Below, piece by piece: positions 25,900-34,410 of a DNA stretch of 64,000 nucleotides. The notes below the pieces were generated by a model that had not been told where the DNA came from, did not search any database, and worked only from the letters and a program-made list of their open reading frames with translations. The stretch comes from Flavobacterium akiainvivens (GTDB lineage Bacteria; Bacteroidota; Bacteroidia; Flavobacteriales; Flavobacteriaceae), in assembly GCF_001278115.1 (NCBI RefSeq), contig NZ_LIYD01000005.1, forward strand, positions 2,784,567 to 2,848,566, read 5' to 3'. The stretch's first letter is position 1. Each line of letters opens with the position of its first letter. Made by a program: the position numbers and the translations under genes.

Positions 25900-28157
25900 T
25901 CATACTGCAATACCTGTGTGGCCCCGGGTTGCAGCCTTACAACTTTAGCTTTAACCAGGGGCAGGTTACCTAAAGGCACTTTTTTATCTCTGCTGCGTTC
26001 TGCTAAAACCTTGATTATAACGGCAGCATCTGTTGGGTTTTTAAGCTCTATTTCAAATACACTTTTAGCCTGGCTAAGCACCCTTACCCCTACATGGTCA
26101 TTAACCGCTATTGTATTCTTTTCCAAATCAATATAAATGCCCGGCACTTCTGTATTAGTAAGTATAACAGATGTTTCAGCCCACGAAGTACCCACACAAA
26201 GCTGTCCTATACCTTCAAGCCAGTCTGTGGTACTTACACGCTCGCTTACCCAGCCGTTTTCAAGCCTGCCTATGGGGCGTTCATCTGTAGAAACGTATTG
26301 AGGCAGTGTATGGCTTATATCATTTAACAAATCAAGATAAAATGCGTTTCCGGTAGCACGGTATAGTTTTAGTAATGCCACCCCGCTGTGTGTACAAATG
26401 CCCGGTGCAGCGTGCTTGTTTTGGGTGTTGGCCCAAACAGTACCGGTAGTTCGTGCATTAATCCTGCCCAAATCACTGTCTGGCGGAAATGCATAATCAT
26501 AACCTGTAACCCATGTGGCAAATTGCTGTGCCACAGTTTCGGCTACGGCCAGCCATTTTTTATCTCCGGTAGCCTCATACAAAACCGTGTAACTTTCCAA
26601 TAGCCCATAAGTAGCCTCGCTGTCATAATTTTGCATAGCATCGCCGGGGCCGCCATAAATAACCCCTTTTGTTACAAAATTATCGTTGTAATAAGCTGCC
26701 GCTTCTTTGGCTACATTTAAATACTCCGGATTACCATAATATTGATATGCCAGTATGAGTGCCGCAGGCACAATACCCCCGCTTGCCGAACCGCCTATTA
26801 CAACCTCGCCCGTATAATTATCTACAAACTGGCCAAACTGGCCGTATTTTTTCCAGTTGGCCACAAAACGGTCGGCTACGGTTTTACAACCCTCTTTCCA
26901 CGGTTGCTTAACAGGTATGCCCTTTTGTTCCATAAGGTAAAACTGCTTAAGGCAATAATACAGGCCATCGCCGCTTTTGCGCACCAGGTGCAGGTTTTTT
27001 GCCAGGGATATATCCCGAAAAATACCCATCCACACATTGCCTTTCTCGCCGGTATCCCAAAAAAAGCCGCTTGGCGAAATACCGTTAGGAAGCAGCCAGT
27101 CAAAATTCCTGATAACGTTTTGTACAGATGTTTCATTACCGTCATACAGGAGCGGGTAAGTAGAAATCATACCTCCCACCCAGCCTATTTGCCAGTCCTG
27201 GCAGGGGTTTTCGCGCAAACCCACAGCATAATAACCAAATTCAGGCACAAAGTTTTTAGTATTGAATTTATCCTCGATAATACCAAACGCCGTAGAAAAA
27301 CTCCTGAAGTTAGGTGCTGGTTCAGGATGCGGCACCACATCATTGCGCGTGGTGGCAAACTGCCCAAACAATTCCTGTATACTCTTGCATTTACTGTCAT
27401 ACATCCTGAAGGTAAGTGTAACCGAATCGCCAGCCTTAAAGGTTGCCCCTTCATCGGTAGAAGGTACATGGGCATTGGCAATAAAGTACCTGTACTGTTC
27501 ACGCACTACAGGTGCTGTGTACGTTATGGCAGCACGGTTTTCAGCAGTATTTTCTTCTATATCAATACCACTATCACCAAACGGCGTGCCCTGTGGCGTA
27601 AGCATTATAAAAGAACGTCTGGCTCCCGGTGTGTAAAATCCAATTCCCGGAGTGCTCATGTCTCCGGTACGCTGCTGTATGCGCCATGTGCCAGGGGTGT
27701 TGCCCAGGCGGGGTACATCGGTAATCAGCTGCGGTTTATCAGGCCCAAGGTCGGCCACATCGTTAACAAACGGGCAGTAGCCTATGTTGCGCACCTCTGC
27801 GCGGTTGCCGTTGTATACCGCAGCCGGCATAAGCACATAGTTAGCCTGGCTCCATCCCTCAAAATCAAGATGTACAGATACTGACGCATTTTCTACAGTG
27901 CCAGATGTACAGGTAAAAGTAACGCTAACATCTTTAGCCGTTGCATTACCTTTAACAGAGATAGCCCTGCCACTAACCTGCCACACCGACGATTGCAGTT
28001 TGAGGTTGGCTGCAGTAAGTCCCGTAACTGTAGCTTTATCGTTTAAAATGTGGGTAACCTTATCATAATGGTTAATGCTTACAGATAGCTGCGGGGTGGT
28101 TTGTGCCTGTGCAAAAACAGCAATTAGCAGCAAGGCGTATTTTCTAAAAATATGCAT
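25893..28157 (-). CDS. Large secreted glycosidase-like protein (six-hairpin fold)
   Basis: A 754-residue exported protein with the signal MHIFRKYALLLIAVFAQAQ. Residues about 20-260 are beta-rich (VSINHYDKVTHILNDKATV). Residues about 270-640 form a helical repeat domain rich in paired aromatics: DWQIGWVGGMISTYPLL, SPSGFFWDTGEKG, GLYYCLKQFYLM, NYDSEATYGLLESY, HSGVALLKLYRATG. This pattern is typical of (alpha/alpha)6 six-hairpin glycosidases or lyases. The C-terminal ~100 residues are a beta-sandwich. It probably degrades a polysaccharide, but the family number and substrate are not evident. It has no T9SS sorting domain. It is monocistronic. Confidence 0.62.
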   Translation of the reverse strand: MHIFRKYALLLIAVFAQAQTTPQLSVSINHYDKVTHILNDKATVTGLTAANLKLQSSVWQVSGRAISVKGNATAKDVSVTFTCTSGTVENASVSVHLDFEGWSQANYVLMPAAVYNGNRAEVRNIGYCPFVNDVADLGPDKPQLITDVPRLGNTPGTWRIQQRTGDMSTPGIGFYTPGARRSFIMLTPQGTPFGDSGIDIEENTAENRAAITYTAPVVREQYRYFIANAHVPSTDEGATFKAGDSVTLTFRMYDSKCKSIQELFGQFATTRNDVVPHPEPAPNFRSFSTAFGIIEDKFNTKNFVPEFGYYAVGLRENPCQDWQIGWVGGMISTYPLLYDGNETSVQNVIRNFDWLLPNGISPSGFFWDTGEKGNVWMGIFRDISLAKNLHLVRKSGDGLYYCLKQFYLMEQKGIPVKQPWKEGCKTVADRFVANWKKYGQFGQFVDNYTGEVVIGGSASGGIVPAALILAYQYYGNPEYLNVAKEAAAYYNDNFVTKGVIYGGPGDAMQNYDSEATYGLLESYTVLYEATGDKKWLAVAETVAQQFATWVTGYDYAFPPDSDLGRINARTTGTVWANTQNKHAAPGICTHSGVALLKLYRATGNAFYLDLLNDISHTLPQYVSTDERPIGRLENGWVSERVSTTDWLEGIGQLCVGTSWAETSVILTNTEVPGIYIDLEKNTIAVNDHVGVRVLSQAKSVFEIELKNPTDAAVIIKVLAERSRDKKVPLGNLPLVKAKVVRLQPGATQVLQYEK

Positions 28158-28184
28158 ATGAAGTATTTATGGTTATATTGACCA

Positions 28185-28192
28185 CAAATATA
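28185..28192 (-). promoter_or_regulatory. -7 promoter element of the glycosidase-like gene
   Basis: TATATTTG on the minus strand fits TAnnTTTG and lies 27 bases before the ATG at 28157. A TTG box is not evident. Confidence 0.45.
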
Positions 28193-28273
28193 AACATTAT
28201 ACTATTCTATACTAATTTAATTAAAATAGTACAGGGTAAGTATTTAGAAAAGATTATTGGCTAAAAGCTACAA

Positions 28274-29188
28274 CTAACCTAATATGGGTTTCCTAAATGA
28301 AGTTTTTCCATTAGACGGCCTGCCTGTTAGGTGGCAAAACTTCTCCGGAAAGTCTACATTTCCAAATTCATTCCATATTTTCCACGCGCTATATGACAAT
28401 GGCTGATTCGGATTAAAAGGGATTTGCTCTCCCGTTCTTATACAATATCCTTTTGATGGTTGTGCCTGATAATTATTAACGGATTTATATTGTACAGACG
28501 GTTCCGCCACTTTCCTTTCTTCACGAATTGGTCGCTCATCACGCACAGGTCTTACACTTTCAGAATCAATTTCTTCCGGAAAGCTACCTAACTTTCTATC
28601 ACTAAAAGTGGTTTTCTTCTTCTCATAAAAGTAGTCTGTATCATCTACAAGCACTTCAGAATCTATGTAAACCTTGCTATAATTAATTATGAACTTTTTT
28701 TGTTCATAAACAGGCCTTTTAATGTACACTACTTTACCATTGTTAGCTATCTCTATGCACTTTTGCCATGCATCCAAATCATGATTACTGCCACTTAGCT
28801 GGGTTAGCAGTGTCTGTTCACTAAACACCCCAAACTCAATATTATTCTCTACTGAATGATCATATAAGTTAATTGAAGTTATTACACCTTTCTTTTCATT
28901 GCCATAGTATTTAGCATGTAATTTTGGCTCATAAATAACACTCACATTTTTAAAAGACTTGAAAAACTCAAAATCTTCTTTATTAAGACTTTTTTGTACC
29001 GCGTTTTCGTTCTTACCAAAAACAACAACCAATTTCAAAGCCGGATTATTTATATGTTTTTTGAAATTCTTTTTGAATGGGCCATCTAATTTGATAAACG
29101 GGGATACAATCAAAAGTGTTTTCTCAGCATCCCAAATAATGCTGTCAATGGTATCAATAAGTTCTTTGCCTGTAATAAATTTACTCAT
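28274..29188 (-). CDS. Phospholipase-D-like domain protein with degenerate zinc ribbon
   Basis: 304 residues. The N-terminal domain (1-150) is PLD-like: TLLIVSPFIKL, then LHAKYYGNEKKGVITSINL. It carries one HxK motif, with Glu where Asp is usual, so catalysis would need a dimer or may be altered. A disordered charged linker (about 185-245, with PVRDERPIREER) leads to a C-terminal unit resembling a zinc ribbon: KGYCIRTGEQIPFNPNQPLS and FCHLTGRPSNGKTSFR. In both knuckles the second Cys is replaced by Thr (CIRTG, CHLTG), so metal binding is unlikely. Related proteins act on nucleic acids or lipids. Its own target is unknown, and it is monocistronic. Confidence 0.68.
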   Translation of the reverse strand: MSKFITGKELIDTIDSIIWDAEKTLLIVSPFIKLDGPFKKNFKKHINNPALKLVVVFGKNENAVQKSLNKEDFEFFKSFKNVSVIYEPKLHAKYYGNEKKGVITSINLYDHSVENNIEFGVFSEQTLLTQLSGSNHDLDAWQKCIEIANNGKVVYIKRPVYEQKKFIINYSKVYIDSEVLVDDTDYFYEKKKTTFSDRKLGSFPEEIDSESVRPVRDERPIREERKVAEPSVQYKSVNNYQAQPSKGYCIRTGEQIPFNPNQPLSYSAWKIWNEFGNVDFPEKFCHLTGRPSNGKTSFRKPILG

Positions 29189-29308
29189 AATGTTTGTTTA
29201 AAAGGAGGATGTAAATATAATTTACCTTATGGATTTAACAAAAAATTAAGAAGATAATTTAATGACACACAGTCTATAACCCCATAAACCAAATTGATAC
29301 TACACCTA

Positions 29309-29339
29309 TTGCGCTTGTGCAACTTATACATTATCTTTG
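29309..29339 (+). promoter_or_regulatory. PfkB kinase promoter with -33 and -7 boxes
   Basis: TTG (29309-29311), a 20-base spacer, then TATCTTTG (29332-29339), matching TTG-N17-23-TAnnTTTG. The leader to the ATG at 29364 is short. This is the clearest promoter in the middle of the window. Confidence 0.6.
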
Positions 29340-29363
29340 CCCCTCAATTTTTATTCCTGTATA

Positions 29364-30308
29364 ATGAACAAGTTACTCATTGTGGGTACCGTGGCATTTG
29401 ACGCCATTGAAACGCCTTTCGGCAAAACCGATAAAATACTCGGCGGAGCCGCCACTTACATTGGCCTTTCGGCTTCATTTTTTAAAGTGAAAAGCGCCAT
29501 AGTATCTGTTGTGGGCGAAGACTTCCCGCAGGAATACCTTGACCTCCTTACATCTAAAAACATCGACATCAGCGCTATTGAAGTGGTTAAGGGCGGCAAA
29601 ACCTTCTTTTGGAGCGGCCGCTACCATAACGACCTTAACAGTCGCGACACCCTGGTAACAGAGCTTAACACCCTGGCCGATTTTCAGCCTAAGGTACCCG
29701 CTAATTTTACCGATGCCGATGTGGTAATGCTGGGCAACCTGCACCCTATTGTACAAATAAGCGTGCTGGATCAGCTAACCGCCACCCCTAAGCTTGTGGT
29801 GCTTGACACCATGAACTTCTGGATGGACTGCGCCCTGCCTGAGCTTAAAGAGGTAATGAAACGCGTAGATGTAATAACCATAAACGACGAAGAAGCCCGC
29901 CAGCTTAGCGGCGAATACAGCCTGGTTAAGGCTGCCGCCAAAATTCATGAGATGGGTCCTAAATATGTGGTAATCAAAAAAGGCGAGCACGGTGCACTGC
30001 TGTTTCACGGTTCTAACGTGTTTTTTGCACCGGCACTTCCACTTGAGGATGTGTTTGACCCAACCGGCGCAGGCGACACCTTTGCAGGTGGCTTTGCAGG
30101 CTACATTGCCCAAAGCGAAAACATTGCCTTTGAAAACCTTAAAAACGGTATTATTTACGGCAGTAACCTGGCGTCATTCTGCGTAGAGCAGTTTGGCACA
30201 CAGCGCATGGAAAAACTTACCAAAACCGAAGTGCTTGACCGCCTGCAACAGTTCAGGGCGCTTACGCAGTTTGACATTGCGCTTGACACACAGGAAACTA
30301 ACGCTTAA
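29364..30308 (+). CDS. PfkB-family carbohydrate (ribokinase-like) kinase
   Basis: A 314-residue ribokinase-fold kinase. It begins MNKLLIVGTVAFDAIETPFG, then GGAATYIGLSASFF (the substrate-lid region), and ends with the signature DPTGAGDTFAGG (232-243), which holds the catalytic Asp and anion hole. ATP phosphorylates a sugar or nucleoside; the substrate is not evident. The start is at 29364 since the open frame upstream overlaps the promoter. It is followed by a terminator and then the PurF-like gene. The pairing hints at nucleotide metabolism, but that is inference. Confidence 0.85.
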   Translation: MNKLLIVGTVAFDAIETPFGKTDKILGGAATYIGLSASFFKVKSAIVSVVGEDFPQEYLDLLTSKNIDISAIEVVKGGKTFFWSGRYHNDLNSRDTLVTELNTLADFQPKVPANFTDADVVMLGNLHPIVQISVLDQLTATPKLVVLDTMNFWMDCALPELKEVMKRVDVITINDEEARQLSGEYSLVKAAAKIHEMGPKYVVIKKGEHGALLFHGSNVFFAPALPLEDVFDPTGAGDTFAGGFAGYIAQSENIAFENLKNGIIYGSNLASFCVEQFGTQRMEKLTKTEVLDRLQQFRALTQFDIALDTQETNA

Positions 30309-30318
30309 ACAAAAACTA

Positions 30319-30342
30319 AGGCCTCACTACGGGGCTTTTTTT
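30319..30342 (+). terminator. Short terminator between the kinase and the PurF-like gene
   Basis: GCCTC-ACTAC-GGGGC (30321-30335, with one GU pair) is followed by seven T. It may end the kinase message or partly attenuate the next gene, which starts 26 bases later with no clear promoter of its own. Confidence 0.6.
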
Positions 30343-30367
30343 AATATAACTACACACAACACACACT

Positions 30368-32266
30368 ATGAGCGATGCATTAAAACACGAATGTGGCATA
30401 GCACTTTTAAGGCTTTTAAAGCCACTGGAATACTATAAAGAAAAATACGGTTCTGCTTTCTATGGCATACAGAAAATGTACCTGCTTATGGAAAAACAGC
30501 ACAACCGCGGACAGGATGGTGCCGGTTTTGCCAGCATTAAAATGGATGTTGAACCCGGGCAGCGCTACATAAGCCGTGTGCGCAGCAACCAGCAACAACC
30601 CATACAGGACGTTTTTGCACAAATAAACGGCCGCATTAGCGATGAGCTTGCCGCGCACCCGGAATATGCCGATAACGTGGCGTTGCAAAAGGAGCACATA
30701 CCATACATTGGCGAAGTATACCTGGGCCACGTGCGCTATGGTACGTTTGGCAAAAACAGCATTGAGAGCGTACACCCGTTCCTGCGCCAGAATAACTGGA
30801 TGCACCGCAACCTTATTGTGGCCGGCAACTTTAACATGACTAACGTTCGCGAGCTATTCGACAGCCTTGTAGAGCTTGGCCAGCACCCTAAAGAACTTGC
30901 CGATACCGTTACCGTAATGGAAAAAATAGGCCATTTTCTTGATGATGAAGTGGCAGACCTGTATCAGGAATGTAAAAAAGAAGGCTACAATAAAAACGAA
31001 GCCAGCGCCGTAATAAGCGAAAGGCTTGATATAGCCCGTATACTGAAGCGCGCAAGCAAGCAGTGGGACGGCGGGTATGCAATGGCCGGACTTATAGGCC
31101 ACGGCGACTCGTTTGTGTTCCGCGACCCTAACGGAATCCGCCCGGCATATTTTTACCATGACGATGAAATTGCCGTGGTAGCATCTGAAAGGCCGGTTAT
31201 ACAAACCGTATTTAATGTAGCGTTTGACGATGTTCAGGAACTTGACCCGGGCCATGCCATCATAATCAAAAAAAGCGGCGATATCTCGGTTAAGGAAATC
31301 ATCCCTGCCAAAGAAAAGAAAGCCTGTTCTTTTGAGCGTATTTACTTCTCTCGTGGCAGCGATGCCGAAATTTATGAAGAGCGCAAGCAACTGGGCCGCC
31401 TTGTGCTGCCACAGGTTCTTGAAGCTATTGAAGACGATACCGACAACTCAGTTTTCTCATACATACCTAACACTGCCGAAACATCGTTCTACGGCATGGT
31501 AGAGGCCGCACAGGACTTCCTGAACGATCGTAAAAACAACGAAATACTGCGCAGGCGTACTGAGCTTACCGAAGAAACGCTTAAAGAACTGCTATCGGTT
31601 AAAATACGTACTGAGAAGATTGCCATTAAAGACGCCAAACTGCGCACCTTTATTACTGAAGACAGCAGCCGTGACGATCTTGTAGCGCACGTATATGACG
31701 TTACTTACGGCGTTATTAAGCCACAGGATAACCTGGTTATTATAGACGACTCTATTGTGCGTGGCACCACGCTTAAAATGAGTATCATTAAAATGATGGA
31801 CAGACTCAACCCTAAGCGCATTGTTATTGTAAGCAGCGCGCCACAAATTCGCTATCCTGACTGTTATGGCATAGATATGGCCAAGCTTGAGGGGCTTATT
31901 GCCTTCCAGGCCGCAATAGAGCTGCTTAAAGAGCGCGGAATGGCCCATGTGGTAGACGACGTATACAATAAGAGTAAAGCACAGGAAAACCTGCCTGATG
32001 CTGAAGTGGTAAACTTTGTTACCGAAATATATGCTCGGTTTACAGACCAGGAAATAAGCGACAAGATTGCACAGATGCTTACTACCAAAGATATTAGCGC
32101 AGAGGTTAAGATTATCTTCCAGAGTGTAGATAACCTGCATACTGCCTGCCCTAAAAACTTAGGCGACTGGTATTTTACCGGAGACTACCCTACACCGGGC
32201 GGTAACAGGGTGGTAAACAAGGCGTTCCTTAACTATTATGAAGGTAACGACGCCAGGGCTTACTAA
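30368..32266 (+). CDS. PurF-like glutamine amidotransferase / phosphoribosyltransferase (632 aa)
   Basis: An amidophosphoribosyltransferase homologue, about 100 residues longer than usual PurF. The class II glutaminase is shown by ECGIALL with Cys9 as nucleophile, QHNRGQDGAGFAS and GHVRYGTFG. The C-terminal phosphoribosyltransferase domain carries the PRPP loop VIIDDSIVRGTT (about 457-468). In canonical PurF the Cys follows Met or a short propeptide, and here eight residues must be removed or tolerated. Extra helical segments lie at about 170-220 and 390-430, and the C-terminus has a CPKNLGDWYFTGDYPTPGG tail. It may be the purine enzyme or a second, specialised paralogue. It is not in a pur operon. 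A strong terminator follows at 32417-32456. Confidence 0.85.
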   Translation: MSDALKHECGIALLRLLKPLEYYKEKYGSAFYGIQKMYLLMEKQHNRGQDGAGFASIKMDVEPGQRYISRVRSNQQQPIQDVFAQINGRISDELAAHPEYADNVALQKEHIPYIGEVYLGHVRYGTFGKNSIESVHPFLRQNNWMHRNLIVAGNFNMTNVRELFDSLVELGQHPKELADTVTVMEKIGHFLDDEVADLYQECKKEGYNKNEASAVISERLDIARILKRASKQWDGGYAMAGLIGHGDSFVFRDPNGIRPAYFYHDDEIAVVASERPVIQTVFNVAFDDVQELDPGHAIIIKKSGDISVKEIIPAKEKKACSFERIYFSRGSDAEIYEERKQLGRLVLPQVLEAIEDDTDNSVFSYIPNTAETSFYGMVEAAQDFLNDRKNNEILRRRTELTEETLKELLSVKIRTEKIAIKDAKLRTFITEDSSRDDLVAHVYDVTYGVIKPQDNLVIIDDSIVRGTTLKMSIIKMMDRLNPKRIVIVSSAPQIRYPDCYGIDMAKLEGLIAFQAAIELLKERGMAHVVDDVYNKSKAQENLPDAEVVNFVTEIYARFTDQEISDKIAQMLTTKDISAEVKIIFQSVDNLHTACPKNLGDWYFTGDYPTPGGNRVVNKAFLNYYEGNDARAY

Positions 32267-32416
32267 GGCAATTCGTACAAAAACCGACCAAAAAGTGCAT
32301 TTCATCGAAAAAAGATGCTTTTCAACTAATATGTTTGCACACAACGGCGGTTACATATACTTTTACTCAAAATAGCATTAGTAAAACATTTAGATTTTAC
32401 GGTATTTTTGGGGGCA

Positions 32417-32456
32417 AAAAAGGGAAAACTGATTCGGTTTTCCCTTTTTTTTATTT
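32417..32456 (+). terminator. Terminator after the PurF-like gene
   Basis: AAAAAGGGAAAAC (32417-32429) pairs with GTTTTCCCTTTTT (32437-32449), followed by more T. The A- and T-runs allow use on both strands. Confidence 0.8.
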
Positions 32457-32482
32457 TTAACTCATGTTTATTTATAAAAAAC

Positions 32483-32854
32483 TCAACTGTCCAACTTGTC
32501 CTTTACTACTTTATATTCAAACGACAAGCACTTAATTTTAAAGGGCGAATCAGAATTTTCAGTAGTGTAATGAAAAAAGTCAACAGGAAAAAAGTCGAAT
32601 GTAATTAAAGCACCATCTTCAATAAAAACATCATTCAAAACCATGTCGTTTTGCTTTAAGACAAAATCCTGCACATCTTTAAAATACAATTCAAGGTATT
32701 GCCACTTGTTTTCATTCCAGTTATAACTAAGCACATCAACCTGAATTGTTTTCGATGTTATTTTAAGCTCCACATCAATTTGTTCTTCATATAAAACTTT
32801 ATAAACTGATGTATCGCCTAAACCTTTATAATGCTTTACAAACTGACTTACCAT
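32483..32854 (-). CDS. Hypothetical protein (123 aa)
   Basis: A small protein without signal or membrane segment, starting MVSQFVKHYKGLGDTSVYKV. The body is beta-rich with many aromatic residues (NWNENKWQYLELYFKDVQDF, LITFDFFPVDFFHY). It resembles small immunity- or DUF-type proteins, but I recognise no family. The ATG at 32854 is chosen; the frame extends upstream through the tRNA terminator. It faces the tRNA gene and the terminator of the PurF-like gene. Confidence 0.6.
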   Translation of the reverse strand: MVSQFVKHYKGLGDTSVYKVLYEEQIDVELKITSKTIQVDVLSYNWNENKWQYLELYFKDVQDFVLKQNDMVLNDVFIEDGALITFDFFPVDFFHYTTENSDSPFKIKCLSFEYKVVKDKLDS

Positions 32855-32902
32855 ATTAAATTCGTTTAAGCTTATTCTAAATACAAAGCACACACCTACA
32901 AA

Positions 32903-32932
32903 CAAAAAAGCCCCTGCATTACTGCAAGGGCT
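32903..32932 (-). terminator. Terminator downstream of tRNA(CAT)
   Basis: On the minus strand AGCCCTTGCA-GTAA-TGCAGGGGCT (32932-32909, one mismatch) is followed by TTTTTT. It ends the tRNA transcript. Confidence 0.75.
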
Positions 32933-32945
32933 CTTGTAAAACCAG

Positions 32946-33019
32946 TGGTCCCACCTGGGCTCGAACCAGGGACCACCTGATTATGAGTCAGGTGCTCTAA
33001 CCAACTGAGCTATAGGACC
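32946..33019 (-). tRNA. tRNA with CAT anticodon (Met elongator or Ile2)
   Basis: A 74-nt cloverleaf on the minus strand. The acceptor stem GGTCCTA pairs with TGGGACC with A as discriminator. The D-arm reads AGCTCAGTTGGTTAGAGC, the anticodon loop CTCATAA, and the T-arm CCTGGTTCGAGCCCAGG. No CCA is encoded. The anticodon arm CTGACTCATAATCAG is shared by Ile2 (lysidine-modified) and elongator Met tRNAs, so the charging identity is not decided here. A near-consensus -7 box, TAATATTG, lies at 33033-33040. Confidence 0.93.
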
Positions 33020-33138
33020 GGTTTTGTGGGTGCAATATTAAGACTATTTTTACTTGTAACCAAATAAAAACCTACATAATTTTTTATTGGTTTTTATAAC
33101 ACTGAAACACAGCATTCTTAACAAAGCCCACAGGACAA

Positions 33139-34317
33139 TTAATGCATAAGCATAACCTTTTCTGCCGGTTTTTCGCTACCAAAAAACTTAATAAAAGCCA
33201 CTGTTCCCAGTGCGCCCAGCAGCACCATAGCCACACCCACCAGGTTTGGCGATGCAAAACCATAGCCTTCATCAATTGGCAGGCCGCCTAAAAAAGCACC
33301 AAGGGCATTACCAATATTAAAGCTGGCCTGTATAGCCGCCGAGGCAATCATTTCAGATCCCTTGGCGGTTTGTATCATTAATGTTTGCACCGGGGCAATA
33401 AGCGCAAACGAAATGCATCCTGTAGCAAAAACCAATATAAGCGAAATAACTTTAGAGTCAGACAGGAAGTAAACACCCGTAAGCGTTAGCCCCATAAGCA
33501 GCAGCGTAACCAATACCGCATAAGCCGGAGAGAACCTGTCGGCCACCTGGGCACCCAGCAGGTTACCCACTACCATACCTACACCGGCAATCATTAAAAT
33601 ATAAGGCACACTGGTTTCTTCAAAGCCCGAAATATCCGTAAGCAGTTTGGCAATATAGCTTATCCAGCAAAACAACCCTCCTGCCCCTATCGATACAATA
33701 AAAATAATGAGCCAGGCCTGTGGTTTAGCAAAAAAGCCCATCTGGCTGCGCATACCCGCCTGTTTCTCCTTTTCAAGATTGGGCATCCACAGTAACATTG
33801 CAAGTATTGTTAACAAGCCAATAGCCGCAATAATTACAAAGGTATAGCGCCAGTGCAGGTGGTGCCCTACATAAGTACCCAGCGGCACACCCACCACATT
33901 AGCCACGGTAAGTCCGCTAAACATTACAGCCACAGAGCGCGCCTCCTTGCCCTTATCAGCAAGGCGTGCAGCCACCACTGCCCCAACACCAAAGAAAGCG
34001 CCGTGTGGCAGCCCTGAAAGCAATCTGGACACCAACAGCAGGTTAAACCCGGGGGCTATTATAGAAAGCCCGTTAAAAACCATTAGCATTATAGCCAGTA
34101 TTACCAGCATTTTCTTCGGGGGAAAATTACGGCCCGCCACAACCAGCAGCGGCGCACCTATAACCACACCCAGTGCATAGGCCGATATAAGGTAGCCCGC
34201 CTTGGTAATACTCACATCAAGGTCGGTAGCAATATCAGGCAAAAGCCCCATCATTACAAATTCGGTAATGCCTATGGTAAGCCCGCCCAGGGCAAGGGGG
34301 AGTAAACTACGTTTCAT
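33139..34317 (-). CDS. MFS drug/sugar efflux transporter (DHA1-like)
   Basis: A 392-residue inner-membrane transporter with 12 predicted hydrophobic segments, of the AraJ/YdhP type. The features are MKRSLLPLALGGLTIGITEFVMMGLLPDIA at the start (TM1 with the TEF-MGLLP motif of this subfamily), GVVIGAPLL in TM2 and LSGLPHGAFFGVGAVVAARLAD, the MFS motif region. It should export a small organic compound with protons. The ATG at 34317 is used; upstream sequence in the frame overlaps the promoter region shared with the divergent AraC regulator. That regulator is the likely controller. Confidence 0.88.
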   Translation of the reverse strand: MKRSLLPLALGGLTIGITEFVMMGLLPDIATDLDVSITKAGYLISAYALGVVIGAPLLVVAGRNFPPKKMLVILAIMLMVFNGLSIIAPGFNLLLVSRLLSGLPHGAFFGVGAVVAARLADKGKEARSVAVMFSGLTVANVVGVPLGTYVGHHLHWRYTFVIIAAIGLLTILAMLLWMPNLEKEKQAGMRSQMGFFAKPQAWLIIFIVSIGAGGLFCWISYIAKLLTDISGFEETSVPYILMIAGVGMVVGNLLGAQVADRFSPAYAVLVTLLLMGLTLTGVYFLSDSKVISLILVFATGCISFALIAPVQTLMIQTAKGSEMIASAAIQASFNIGNALGAFLGGLPIDEGYGFASPNLVGVAMVLLGALGTVAFIKFFGSEKPAEKVMLMH

Positions 34318-34344
34318 AAATCTTATTTCTTCTTTTGGAAGCAA

Positions 34345-34352
34345 CAAAATTA
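34345..34352 (-). promoter_or_regulatory. -7 promoter element of the MFS gene
   Basis: TAATTTTG on the minus strand, 27 bases before the ATG at 34317. It lies back to back with the regulator promoter. Confidence 0.5.
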
Positions 34353-34369
34353 ACATATCAATCCATGAG

Positions 34370-34385
34370 TAAATTTGTAAATTTG
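34370..34385 (+). promoter_or_regulatory. Tandem -7-like elements before the AraC regulator
   Basis: TAAATTTG occurs twice without a gap (34370-34377, 34378-34385), 25 bases before the ATG at 34411. Either could serve as -7 box. The duplication could equally be a regulator half-site pair. Confidence 0.45.
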
Positions 34386-34410
34386 CGATACATAGTTGCA
34401 AATATCCGAC

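Noticed and set aside
26742..27884. A 380-codon plus-strand frame opposite the glycosidase-like gene
   Set aside because: The minus strand encodes a coherent protein with signal peptide, promoter and terminator; the plus frame shows no domain and a biased composition.
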